From: Haliclona indistincta
Taxonomy: Eukaryota > Porifera > Demospongiae > Haplosclerida > Chalinidae
Assembly: GCA_964017065.1 (NCBI GenBank)
Contig: OZ024784.1
Span: forward strand, 8,723,152 to 8,787,151
Length of the DNA: 64,000 nt
Direction: 5' to 3'
Part shown: positions 28,407-41,963 of the stretch, one piece after another
Layout: each line of letters starts with the position of its first letter
Position numbering within the stretch: the first letter of the stretch is position 1
Made by a program: the position numbers and the translations under genes
The notes under the pieces: model-generated
What the model saw: only the letters and a program-made list of their open reading frames with translations
The model's database searches: none
What the model was told of the DNA's origin: nothing

Positions 28407-29977
28407 ATTACATGAAGTAAACAAATATTCTAGCAGCAGCAACTTACTCCTTCATGAGCCTGTGGTATTGTCACAACACTCTTATTAATACGATCTCGAA
28501 GAATCTGCTGAAATGGGTACTCATTGCCAAGAACAGCTAGATCATACACATCGACCTAGGACGCAACAAGATGTGAAAGTGATTTATGGAATAACTTTGT
28601 GCATGCAATGTTCTACGTACTAGTTACAGCATTGCACTCGGGAGTGTCTCATGCATTACACAGAGTACTCGACATAGTGCCTTAACGGTTTAAAATTGTG
28701 ACCTAGTCGAAACTAGTCCGGAGTCGACTTCTATCCTGAGGTCTCATCTGCAGTGCTCCATCAGACAACAATTGCGTTCTGAACCATTGAGCAATAGAGT
28801 GTATGGTACTTGTATAGTATCACAATTTAATTCAGATAGGGTAACAACCATAAATTTTTGCCGATCATTCCTGAGATACTAAAACTTTGATATTTGCTTG
28901 TGCAACTCTCAACATGAACTCTAGTGACAAACCAGCCTAACATACTAGTCATTATGAGAAAACACTAAGCTCTGCAGTGTGGTAGTACTATTGCTGTGGC
29001 AAATCAGATATCGTCATAAACTCATAACGTTCACTCTATTTACAGATTAATTTATCGACTTCTGTAACAAAACTAAGCATTAGAGCACTGCTTTAAGATT
29101 TTCGAGTGATATGACAGTAAACAGCTGTACTAGTTTTATTACACTCAGGCAGGCACTTGAAAGGGACAGTGAGTGTGAACAACTCACCTGTTCTCCGTAC
29201 ACTACAGCCACAGTAGTGCTGTCCTCCTGATCATAGTCATCATCTGATGAGGGGATATAGGGACACCACACCAGACGATGCTCCACATTTTGTACTGATG
29301 ACCCTCGCCACACAGTGAACAACAAACACCTGTATAAGATTATTGATTTTATCGTTAACACCATGTGCAAGTATTTTCACACACAAACTTACTTATCAAT
29401 AAGCTGCACGTCACCATTAGCATTATCTAGGTTGTAGTAGTACAGGTTACCAGCTTGATCAACAACTGCTAGCTTGTTAGAGCCAGAGTGAGCAAATGCT
29501 AGATCAACAACTTGACCAACAAAGCCCTTCAGTAGAGCTCTGTTCTTGGTCACTCTTTGTAGTATTCTAATAACATAACCACTCTTAGCAGCAATTCCAT
29601 ATGCATAGTACTGTGCATTGCTAGTTATCAGCGTGCCATGGTGTCGAGGTGGTTCCCACGCCTGATTTGTAATAGATGATGTCTTGATCTAGATGAGTAA
29701 AAACACTTCAGATACCCACTTATGTAGAAACCACCACCTCACCTTGCTGCTGGCTACTTCTCCTGTAGAAGACATTTTGCTAGCATACACACACACCTCA
29801 TAGCCAGGAAGCGATCGAGGTACCTCATCTCCTCTCAGCTGGCTGTATAAGGCACAAGTGTGTTACTTGTATAAATGGCGGAACCACAATAGAACATGAA
29901 ACCTCGACTTACATTTCTTGATGATAATTAGATCCTAAGTCTATCTTAGCGATTAGACCATTTTCGTTGTCTTCCAT
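23847..29977 (-). CDS. EDC4: EDC4 (Ge-1/Hedls)-like decapping scaffold
   Basis: Large multi-exon gene, start MEDNENGLIAKIDLGSNYQE at 29975-29977, stop TAA at 23847-23849. The N-terminal WD40 part includes QAHEGAVLDLSVSPDGGVLA and TAGEDGHVKFWRIN (exon around 28130-28250) and ITAAKNNAEVKMW. A long Ser/Glu-rich linker (25860-26880) and several coiled-coil/amphipathic exons follow. The C-terminal alpha-helical domain has SPLDQPVLLSLIQQLSVKL (human SQPVLLSLIQQLA), matching the EDC4 region that binds XRN1 and P-bodies. The product bridges DCP1-DCP2 and XRN1 in mRNA decay. Introns hold a GA-rich microsatellite and a 0.6-kb stretch with no recognised element (about 28560-29185). Confidence 0.88.
28257..28402. 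repeat. (GAGGGAGG)n and (GA)n microsatellite in an EDC4 intron
   Basis: About 75 bp of GGGA/GGAG repeats followed by about 70 bp of pure GA dinucleotides, immediately beside a splice junction. The Leu/Ser/Pro ORF over it is an artefact of the repeat. Confidence 0.95.
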
Positions 29978-30092
29978 TCTCTCAGCTCTAACACACAACG
30001 GGACAACTGACAATCTAGCTAGCTGGTTTCCTACGCAGCTCGTCACTCGACGGTGGGTGTGTTTTAATTAGCTGCCACGTGGTCTTGTAAAC
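29978..30092. promoter_or_regulatory. Divergent promoter region EDC4 / MRPL4
   Basis: 115 bp between opposite starts; includes a GCCACGTGG E-box-like palindrome near 30073. Inferred. Confidence 0.45.
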
Positions 30093-30896
30093 ATGGCGGC
30101 GTTCGGGTTCTCGGCGGTTTTGAGGCTAGGAAGAAACAGGTTTACTTCTAATCATCACTTGAAGCATAGAGTATTCTGTACTGTGACTCAGAGCAACTTC
30201 AAAATACCTGCCGATCCTGGCCCTATGGCCCGCCCTATCTTACACCCCCGTCTACTGCCTGTCCAAGCCTGGGTGAGAGACTTTGAAACTGGAAATAAGC
30301 TGGGTATAGTGGAGTTAAATCGAGACGTGTTTGGTGCACGTGCTAGACTTGACATTCTCCATCGCGTGGTAGTGTGGCAACGTGCCAAAAGACGCTCGGG
30401 GACTGCCAAAGTGAAAAACAGGGCAGAAGTCAGAGGAGGAGGAAGAAAACCATGGCCACAGAAAGGAGGAGGAAGAGCTCGACAGGGTAGCATTCGAGCA
30501 CCACATTGGCGTGGTGGAGGAGTTGTCCACGGACCAAGGGGTCCTGTCTCATATGACTACACTCTCCCAAAGAAAGTTCGACAGCTGGGAGTGCGGACAG
30601 CACTGTCTATCAAATATGCTCAAGGAGATCTACAAATTGTAGACTGCCTTAACCTCTCTAGTCACAAAACCAAACACTTTCTGTCAATCATGAATAATCA
30701 TGGTTGGAAATCTGCTCTCTTAGTTGACGGAGGTCCTGCAGAAAAAAACCTTTGTTTGGCAACATCCAATATTCAAGATATTGACGTTCTTCCTAGTATT
30801 GGTCTCAATGTTTACAGTATGCTGTTGAGAAAGAAACTCATAATGTCACTAGGAGCAGTTAGAATGCTGGAAGAAAGATTAACATACAATCTCTAG
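30093..30896 (+). CDS. MRPL4: Mitochondrial large ribosomal subunit protein uL4m
   Basis: A single exon of 267 residues. The basic N-terminus (MAAFGFSAVLRLGRNRF) is a plausible mitochondrial targeting peptide. The L4 core follows: VFGARARLDILHRVVVWQRA, the extended loop GGGRKPWPQKGGGRARQGSI with RAPHWRGGGVVHGPRG, then LPKKVRQLGVRTALSIKY and ILPSIGLNVYSML-type C-terminal motifs (here VLPSIGLNVYSMLL). uL4 lines the peptide exit tunnel. Length is close to human MRPL4 (311) but lacks its C-terminal extension. Confidence 0.95.
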   Translation: MAAFGFSAVLRLGRNRFTSNHHLKHRVFCTVTQSNFKIPADPGPMARPILHPRLLPVQAWVRDFETGNKLGIVELNRDVFGARARLDILHRVVVWQRAKRRSGTAKVKNRAEVRGGGRKPWPQKGGGRARQGSIRAPHWRGGGVVHGPRGPVSYDYTLPKKVRQLGVRTALSIKYAQGDLQIVDCLNLSSHKTKHFLSIMNNHGWKSALLVDGGPAEKNLCLATSNIQDIDVLPSIGLNVYSMLLRKKLIMSLGAVRMLEERLTYNL

Positions 30897-31022
30897 TCAT
30901 GAGTACTTTAGTGTTACTCAATATTAATTGTCAAACTCAATCATTGAATATGCGTTGGGTGAATAATGGGATTGGGTTATATCAGCAGACTGCAGTTTCT
31001 ATTATGTATACGATCCGAGTCA

Positions 31023-31994
31023 TTAGACAATTGATGATTTTACATTACTGGGTGTGCCTCCTGTCTTCTTCTGTTTGTACTTGATACATATCCTTGCCAG
31101 ATAAATCGTAGAAACTATGCATGGGGCAAGTAAAATTATATCAATCAATCCGATCACAATAGTGGGTATCAATGTTGGATGTTCTGTAAAAGTGGAGAAA
31201 TACAGGTACCATAAATTTTGCACAATTGTAATTTTTTTCTGTAATAATTATTTTTTTTATTGGACTCCTTACGTTGAAATATGCTCGGAGATATGTCAAG
31301 AATTGCTGAAATATAAAAAATTAAACCAGAGTAACATAGTAAATTGATAACTCACGAGTTGGAGACATGATGACAGATGGCAGAGGAGTAGTAGCAATGA
31401 GAGAGGGAGTAGTGTATGTGCTTGAGACTGGGTTGTTTGGTATATATTGATAATTAGCAATTACGTCAAACTTGTCTGGTGTGTTGCACTCCATAGTGCT
31501 ACAGCAAAAAAACTTCCTTTCGGTTGTATTTTGCGGCTTGCAGTTATCTGTGCAAGCAGACCTCAGAGCCTCGAATTTTGACAGTTTGATATACTCAATA
31601 GAACAGTTCCCAACATTTGTCGTATTGCAATAATATGATGCCGTTTGATTCGTACTATAAAGTTGGTCTGCACACCGTAAACCAACCCCTATATATAAAA
31701 ATAAGAAATAATGTGGAATAAGAAATAATGTGAAATAAGTTATTTTCTTTAGGTTTATGTATAGTTGATACTACTACAATCATAATTTATGTTTGCTATC
31801 TGCAAACTATTATTACAAGCGCTTCTGTAACGAAAAACATGGTCTCTATCTATCGCGCGCTAAGCCTAAGTACACGTGGAATGCCGGGATCGACAAGTAC
31901 TGTATTTAACTTATGCTACTCTAGTTCGTAAAAATGACTAACCTGGTTTAAGAAAAACCACTAAGAAGGCGAATCCGAGGGCGAAGAGCGGCAT
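31023..31994 (-). CDS. Small Ly6/three-finger-like type I membrane protein
   Basis: Three exons. Exon 1 (31994 down) encodes a signal peptide, MPLFALGFAFLVVFLKPG. Exon 2 encodes an eight-cysteine ectodomain (GLRC, YYC, GNC, SAC, DNC, FFCC, MECN) with four N-glycosylation sequons (NQT, NTT, NCS, NTT), ending in the CCxxxxCN signature of Ly6/uPAR folds, then a Ser/Thr/Pro stalk. Exon 3 encodes a transmembrane helix (LIPTIVIGLIDIILLAPCIV) and a short basic tail (KYKQKKTGG) with no kinase. Receptor ectodomains of the TGF-beta family share this cysteine ending, so a BAMBI-like decoy is another option. Function unknown. Confidence 0.6.
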
Positions 31995-32169
31995 ATTGGC
32001 AACGTGATGAAATTGCTGACAAGGCGCCACGTGGTCGTGAAAATTAATCTTATAATAATTAATTTACACAGATAATTTGAATGATAGAACATAAATAAAT
32101 ACAACAATTAACAGTAATGAAAGTTAATAACAACCACAAGAAGACAGACTACCAAAATACTAATATGGA

Positions 32170-35227
<3,058 letters not shown>

Positions 35228-35657
35228 CACTATTTCTGTTCTTTTCTTTACAGCTCTTGCCAGTAACACAGCTAACAGACAGGAAGAACAGGCCATAACG
35301 GGTATACAGTGTCTATAGTAATTGAAGGTGCTCACCTACTAGCATCTACGGTACAGAAACAGACGCACAGTACGATCACACCAAGAGGTGACTTGCTTTG
35401 CTTTCGATTATCCGTGCACTTCCGTAAACACCTTGCTGCATGCACCAAGGTCCTCATTCCGGGACCGAGACCACCGCCCAGTTGTACTTTGTACACAAAT
35501 CTTTACCAATGCAAGGCTAACCATTATTATGCTTTCGGTGTAGCAGCTGACAGGCTAAAACCAGCTAAAACGAAGCAGTCAAATCGCAGATCTGCACTTT
35601 CACTCGAGCTGAACTTTTTGGCCGTTTGGGAACGGGATTCGGGACTGCTGCTGAAAC
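35228..35657. promoter_or_regulatory. Divergent promoter region CSNK2A / NAPG
   Basis: 430 bp between opposite starts, with no other gene. The longest of the shared gaps in the window. Inferred from geometry. Confidence 0.4.
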
Positions 35658-37971
35658 ATGGCGAATAGGGGTAAGATCCAAGAAGGAGAAAAACACTTGG
35701 CTGAAGCTCAAAAATGGTCAGTCTGCATGCTGCTTTAATCACGGTGGAATAGTTTATCGGTTGTTTATTTAGTTTGAAGACAAATTGGATGAAGTGGTCA
35801 CCAGATCTGGATGGTGCAGCTAGTCATTTCGAGAAAGCAGGTTTGTGACTGTATGAAAGCCTGAGCAAAACACTGTATGATTGTTACATGTATGCCAGTT
35901 CACGAATTTTTCTCAGCTTTATGTTTTAGAAATGCACGTGCCCATGGAAAAGCATGTGATGCCTATCAGAGTGCTGCTGATACTCACTATAAGAATTCAT
36001 CGTATCCTCATTATAATAGTGCATGTGGTGTTTGTTGTTAGAACATTTCTTGACTATGCTATAATCACAGTATCTTTCACTCAGGAAAGTAAGTCACATA
36101 AATTCTGTTCTCGATCAGTATTAATCTCTCTTGATAGGTTCCTAGAGCAAGCATCTAACGTGGCACGAGTCAGTGATACAATTAGATAGCGATGTTAATT
36201 TCCATATCACCTCCTCTTTCTTTCCTTTATTCAAAATACTTTCCTACTTGTTGATGTAGGATGACAAGAAAATAGTTGAGGCAGCTCGCTTGATGAAATT
36301 AGCTGGGTAAGTTATGGTGATAGATTTGCAGTGGCGTAACTACAGTAGGCATGGCACCACTTGTCCCCACATTTTCAAGGGACACATAGCAATGGCAGTG
36401 TTACTATAATACTCACTTCCTGAGCCTAAAGTAAACTTTGCTTCAATGAGACTCAGCATACCAGCTAGCTTTAGGTAACACTTGTGACCTTATTACCTGA
36501 AAATGTATCGCAAAATGGCGTTATTTCATCAATATTAATTAGATTATTTGGTGTCCTTCCAATCCTAGTTACGTCTCTTAGATGTTGGTGATAATGATAT
36601 TACCATACAATCTAGTTCTTAGGTAGTCATAATGTTATGTTGATTGTCAAGTAGCTTGTATTCCGTAGTGATCACTATCTGGAGAGTGGCCATCCTGACA
36701 CGTCTGGACAGGTTTATCTTAAAGCTGCCAAGTATGGTCGTCATAATGTAATACACTTACTCTTAACTCTTTATTTAGACTGCTTCAACACGATAATCCT
36801 GGGCTAGCCAGCAAGTATTTTGTCGATACTGCTGAGTTTTTTGTTAGTGAAGAAAGGCCTAGAGATGCTGGTAATGCGATGAAGGATGCAGTAAGAATGC
36901 TGTGTAGAGTTTGTCCCAGAAAGTAAGAAGAAAAATAGAGACAAAGAAGAGAGGGTGTATGTGTTCATTACTAGGTTTAATGAAATCGAAGAGACAGCTC
37001 ACAAGTCAATGAACACTCTGCTTCAGACACAAATGATCAATGTCACTCATGAAGTGTGTCTAGTCATTCTTATTAGTCTCATTATGATTGTATTGTTGTT
37101 AGATGGCTGTGGTTCAGATAGTAGCTATACTACACGAAGGACGAACACTCGATGCACGAGAAACTCTCTCTGATCTTGGCAGGTACAAGCAAATTTCACT
37201 TCCGTTCAAAACTACACATGGTGTATGGTGTGTAATATTATCTACCACATGATACGCAATTATTGAACGGAAATAAAATCTGCTGTACAGCTGTGTTTTA
37301 ACTCTCAATAATTATTGTATTCCCCACTCTAGTGTTCCTGAATTTGGCAACTCTGAAGAGGTTGATCTATTAGAGAAGATGGTGGATGCTTACAGCCAAC
37401 AGGATGAAGAAGCACTCAAAGAATGTACATCTGATGGGATATTCAGAGCTCTGGATCCTGAGGTACTAATAATGTTGTTAGTGTGTAAGGATGTTCACTA
37501 TTACTGCATCTTTACAATAGCTAATCATTTATGTCGTGTGTTTTGTTATTTATAGTTTGTCCGGCTGATCAATGACCTAACAATTCATGAGGCTCAACCA
37601 TCACACCCCAAGCCCAAACCAAACAAATCAGCTTCTGGCACGAGTGGGGAAAGACTGCCTTCTGTCATGGTAGGACCAAAGGTAGTTGGCAAGCCACGTA
37701 TGGAAGAAGCATCAACTCTCTCAGAAATGAGAGGAGAGTTGTTCAAGACAATTGGAAGCAGTAGCAAAGGAAATAAACCAAAGACTCGAGTTCCTGACTC
37801 GCCCAGTCCCCCTCCTCCACCTCCTCCTTCCCTTGAGACACATTCTACAGCTCTCAGCAGTGAAGAGGAGAGAAGTAAATTAGAAGAGGAGGTAAGAGTG
37901 GAACACATCAAGAGAGAGGAGGAGGCTGTAAATGATGACAGTGGTAGTGATTCCAATGCAGACATCAATTA
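35658..37971 (+). CDS. NAPG: Gamma-SNAP
   Basis: The start at 35658 reads MANRGKIQEGEKHLAEAQK; human gamma-SNAP starts similarly (KINEGLEHLAKAEK). TPR-like helices follow: TNWMKWSPDLDGAASHFEKA, DKKIVEAARLMKLAG, ESGHPDTSGQVYLKAAK, DNPGLASKYFVDTAEFFVSE, EERPRDAGNAMKDAVRML and VQIVAILHEGRTLDARETL. Then comes FGNSEEVDLLEKMVDAYSQQ with EFVRLINDL, and a longer acidic, Pro-rich C-terminal tail (PSPPPPPPPSLE) than in human. The protein stimulates NSF-driven SNARE disassembly. An intron near 36305-36660 carries a possible MITE. The last exon extends to TAG 37969-37971. Confidence 0.87.
36329..36577. mobile_element. Possible MITE in a NAPG intron
   Basis: The left end CAGTGGCGTAACTACAGTAG and a right-end segment whose reverse complement reads AAGAGACGTAACTAGGATT share GNCGTAACTA. 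The repeats are imperfect and no clear target duplication was found. Confidence 0.35.
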
Positions 37972-38223
37972 GAGACCTTAACTTTCTGCTGTTTTTGTCC
38001 TCAGTCTTTTTTATCAAACCAGTTTTTGCATCCAGCATATAAAAATGATACTTTTGATAAATTTTAGCATACTTATTATTCCTATTTTGGTGTTAGTATA
38101 CTGTTAGGCATTAGTAAAGTAACTTTATTTGTACATATACAATTCAAAAAAAATAAAAATGAATAGTCAATCTCTCACTCTCAAGTATTTACGGAAATTG
38201 GTGAATCTTGGTTAGCTATCCAC

Positions 38224-38432
38224 TCAATCACTGTCTGGTTCTCTGAGTCCATCACTGTGTCTGGTCTTACCAGCTAGATCAAGTATGACTTGTGCTGTCT
38301 TGTCTTTGTCTAGTATGCTTCTATGATCAGTCTGAGGAGCACAATCATTGTAACTCATTGTTATTTCAATCTTCCTTACGTGCAATACAAGACAAATAAT
38401 GATTAGTACTATTATACTTAGCACTGTTCACT

Positions 38433-38463
<31 letters not shown>

Positions 38464-39919
38464 TACTCACCTCATCTTCTTCATCAAGCACTGGTTCTCC
38501 CACTCCCCAAGCCTCCAGCAAATCAATTTCAAACTTTTCAGATGATGACAGCATTGGACTCCCAAATGTGCTACACTTAGGACGAGCTTTGCTGTGTCCC
38601 TTGCCATAGTCTGCAGACAGCCACAGGCCAAAGTACTCCAACTGACCTCCCATTCCCTGTGCAAGGAGAAAGTTTTGAGATAAGAGTGTCTACCCAATAC
38701 TGGTATACTCACTATCCCATTGGGCATTGTCTGAGCACTCTGCTGCATGTACATGTAATTATCATTGTATCCAGTTGGTGAGTACACGCCCATAGTGGGA
38801 AACAGAGAGAACAAGAAACAGCTACTACTGCCTATAGAGAGGATAGTTGTAATTGATGTAGTAGCATGTGTATGACACTTGCCTGTGAACTGTGGATGAC
38901 ACATCCATTTATCAGAAGCAAATCCTCCAAAGATGTTACCACCTTTATCACGCATGACAATCAGTGTTGGTCCACGATCAAGAATCTGTCTGCACAGTGT
39001 AGAAAAGCTCTCTCCATGAATTCGACTAGAAAAGAGAGGATACAGATAGCCTCGACACTCATATGGAAGAGCACCATTGAGCAGTAGCAAGGCTGAATGG
39101 TCAAGAAGCTCGGATGAGAATTTTTCATGGAGTATTGGATGCCGTGTTTTGAGTGGAATCAATAACTGCTCAGGGCTTGTGTCTACAGAGCCAAAGAAAT
39201 TAGTTAGGTCAGAGAAAGAAGAAAATGGAAGGAGGAAAAGAAGAACTAGTGTTAGATCAATAGCCCTGACTGCTATAGGAGTAGTAGACAACCATGACTG
39301 GACATCAGTAACAGTAAGAGTATCACTGTCTTGGTTTCTTTTTAACGAAAGGAAAGAATTAGACACTAGTCTACCGAGAGACTCAACATTACTCGGCCAT
39401 TGCTTCAAGCTAGGCAACACGTCATGGAGTACATTGCCATCTAGGAGAGCAGTTAGTAGTGCTAATAGAGTTGCTTCAAGCAGTTGAACTGAGCCTCGAG
39501 AGAGAATGAAGAGAAAAGAAGCTTTCTGTGAGTTGGTGCCCTTTAGTGCCCAGGCAGTCTGCTGAATAAAGCTGGAAAAAGTTGGGCTTGGTAGTGTAGT
39601 TGACAATGACTTGCTGGGCTCTTGTAGAACACTCAGAGTAGTATACAGCCTCTTCACTATGTCACCAGACAAAGAGACTCCACCAGATGTTATGTACGCC
39701 TACACGGGTGTCATTGAGGATTACTACATACTCACCTCATCGACATTACATTGTTATGTAGTCGAACAACCTTACCTGAAGTTGTTTCAGTGTCAACTGC
39801 TCTTGTTCTTGACTACCCGCAATAGTGTGAAAACAATTACTCAAAGCCTTTCTCTCAGTCGCACTCAAGAGCTCTCCATATCGCTCTAACCGAGCTTGCT
39901 TGCTGTCCCCTCCTCCCAT
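38224..39919 (-). CDS. MEAK7: MEAK7-like TLD-domain protein
   Basis: Start MGGGDSKQARLERYGELLSA at 39917-39919; Gly2 suggests N-myristoylation, as in the family. An EF-hand-like N-terminal region follows, then the TLD domain: ALPYECRGYLYPLFSSRIHG, RGPTLIVMRDKGGNIFGGFA, FLFSLFPTMGVYSPTGYNDN, and QLEYFGLWLSADYGKGHSKA with CSTFGSPMLS. The last exon ends SILDKDKTAQVILDLAGKTR with HSDGLREPDSD, matching the human end (LDKD, HSEGLRE). MEAK7 acts at lysosomes in an mTOR-related pathway. The unspliced frame near 38660-38860 reads through introns. A CT microsatellite (38435-38464) lies in the last intron. The start is only 44 bp from that of IMPA copy A. Confidence 0.87.
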
Positions 39920-39963
39920 CGTCGTTGAAAGAAAGGTGGGGTTTCGTTTTGTACAATAGAAAA
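39920..39963. promoter_or_regulatory. 44-bp divergent gap MEAK7 / IMPA copy A
   Basis: The two start codons are 44 bp apart, too little for separate core promoters and 5' UTRs, so transcripts probably overlap or start sites are shared. The duplicate IMPA copy B lacks this partner. Confidence 0.5.
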
Positions 39964-41907
39964 ATGGCGACCGGAGTAGAGTTTCAAGATTTTTATGAGA
40001 CTGCTTTGAAGGTGTCACGCGAGGCAGGGCAGGTAAAGTATATTGTGCTATTGTTGAGTGTGATAATTATTGTAAGTTATATCAACATTCCCATTATGCA
40101 TACATAATGCACAACAATTATATATAATTTATATTCTAAAAAAAATTATATATAGCTGTACGTCAAGAGTTCATTACCTATAAGACTAAGAGTATGCAAC
40201 CGTCAATATACCCTAGCCTCGTCCCCAGGCTCTCTGTCGGACGGAACAAAATTCCGAGAGGGGTGGAGCCTGGGGACGAGGCTAAATATACCCCCTAGGA
40301 CATTTTCTACGTCACAAGTTTACACAACCCAGCCAACCTCAGTGATGATAGCAGCATTACCACAGATATGAAAGTTAACCAGAATTAATGATATTCATGA
40401 CTTTAGCTTTAGCATGTAGCTTTATTTTCTAGCCATGGGTATTTGTACAGACGGACTAGCAGAGTGCAGTTTGCTTGCCTATCGATAGTCTTCGACCATG
40501 CCAAGTTTCAACCTCGCAGCGTTTTCCATAGTGGAAAGACGAGCCAGCCCGGTGGCGACCAATAATGATCGGTTGGGGAGATTTTTCTTAAGTTGTGTGA
40601 ACCGTACGAAGCTAAAACTGCTCCAGCAAGCTCTCCTGCCATCTGTGCAGAATCCTTTGCATAGATTTCGCCGAGCGATGCTCGTACGCTATTTACAGCG
40701 GTGCTGCCTGACGCCGTCCTAGGGGGTATATTGACGGTTGCATATACTCTTAGGTAATGAACTCTTGTGTACGTACCATTATTATTATACTATAGATTGC
40801 ATTGGATGGGTACTCAAAATTGAAAGTAGTCGATACAAAGGAGTGCTCAGCTGATCTGGTTACAGAATGGGACAAAAAAGTGGAGGAATTTGTGATATCT
40901 TCACTACGCAGTAAATATCCAACTCATCGGTGAGTTTGCATGCCTATGGGCATCAGTGTTTTGTATCTGGAATGTTACAAGCTTTTCTTTATTGTCAAGC
41001 TTTATTGGTGAGGAATCATCTGAGAAAAAGATAGAATACACAAATGAGCCGACATGGATGATCGATCCTATTGATGGGACGTGTAACTTTGTGCACAGGT
41101 GTAACAAGCTTCATTTGATACAATGTGATTTTTCTTTCTCTCTTCAGTTTTCCTTACAGTGCTGTATGCATTGGACTGGCTGTGAATAAAACAGTGTGTT
41201 TATGCTTTGTGGTAAATGCTGCCGTAATTAATGATCTGTCATTACAGCCAGTGGTGGGTGTGGTCTATAATTTCATCAAAGACCAGATGTTTTCTGCACT
41301 GGTAGGCAAAGGTGCTTTCATGAACAATAAACCAATCCATGTCTCTAGCTGCAAAGGTAGGCAAATTCTTGTTTGACTACTTACATTGTTGTTTTCTTGT
41401 TAGAAATTAATAAAGCTTTAGTTGCAGCAGAGCTGGGTAGTGTACGTACAGAAGAGCTACTAAAACCAAAGGTTGAGACGTTCTATAAACTGACCTCAGA
41501 ACCAAATCCTGTTCACGGGTAAGAAGAGACTAGTGCTGCAGAGCATAAGGGCTGATATGTGTAGGAAATGAGCTAGTATGGTTGCATTTTCAGTTTGAGG
41601 TCTCTGGGTTCAGCTGCTCTCGACTGCTGTATGGTAGCTTGTGGAGCATGTGATGCCTACTTAGAGTATGGTGTTCACTGCTGGGACATAGCAGCTGCTG
41701 AGCTGATTGTTAGAGAAGCAGGAGGAGTGACCATGTATCCGACAGGTAGAAGCTGTTCCTCATCTATTATTCATGATTATGTGCCCTGTTCTTATAGGAG
41801 AACCACTTGATGTAATGAAAAGAGGTATTCTAGCAGCTTCTACCAACGACCTAGCCACTCAGCTCATACCTCAAATAAGCTATATCAGTTACCCTAGTGA
41901 CTGCTGA
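39964..41907 (+). CDS. IMPA1: Inositol monophosphatase, copy A
   Basis: Hydrolyses inositol monophosphates with Mg2+. Exon 1 is 39964-40032 ([20 protein letters not shown]); exon 2 is 40796-40929. The metal-binding motifs are [19 protein letters not shown] and [17 protein letters not shown]; all are intact. The short introns at 41099-41149 and 41190-41250 must be spliced out to restore [25 protein letters not shown]. The end is [12 protein letters not shown] 41905-41907. Length is about 275 residues, as in human IMPA1 (277). Intron 1 holds nested MITEs. The gene is convergent with dipeptidase copy A (56 bp). Confidence 0.94.
40164..40767. mobile_element. 604-bp MITE with 7-bp target duplication, in IMPA-A intron 1
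   Basis: The left end CAAGAGTTCATTACCTATAA and right end TTAGGTAATGAACTCTTG are inverted repeats that continue (AGAGTATGCAACCGTCAATA... / ...TATTGACGGTTGCATATACT) to CCTAGGAC/GTCCTAGG. It is flanked by TGTACGT on both sides. It is interrupted by the 71-bp MITE at 40214-40284. The only open frame inside (74 residues from 40498) has no recognised domain. Absent from IMPA copy B. Confidence 0.85.
40214..40284. mobile_element. 71-bp hairpin MITE nested in the 604-bp MITE
   Basis: TAGCCTCGTCCCCAGGCTC ... GAGCCTGGGGACGAGGCTA, perfect ends. It is flanked by AATATACCC on both sides (perfect 9-bp duplication) that belongs to the host element's terminal repeat, proving insertion after the host element. 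Confidence 0.92.
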
Positions 41908-41963
41908 AACAACAGCAATAATCAAACATATTTTTACATCTTGAAAAATAATGAAATTTAGAG

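Noticed and set aside
28251..28442. LSLSLS/LPPSLPPS frame
   Set aside because: GA/GGGA microsatellite inside an EDC4 intron.
40498..40722. 74-codon frame in the 604-bp MITE as a transposase piece
   Set aside because: Too short, no domain recognised; kept only as element interior.
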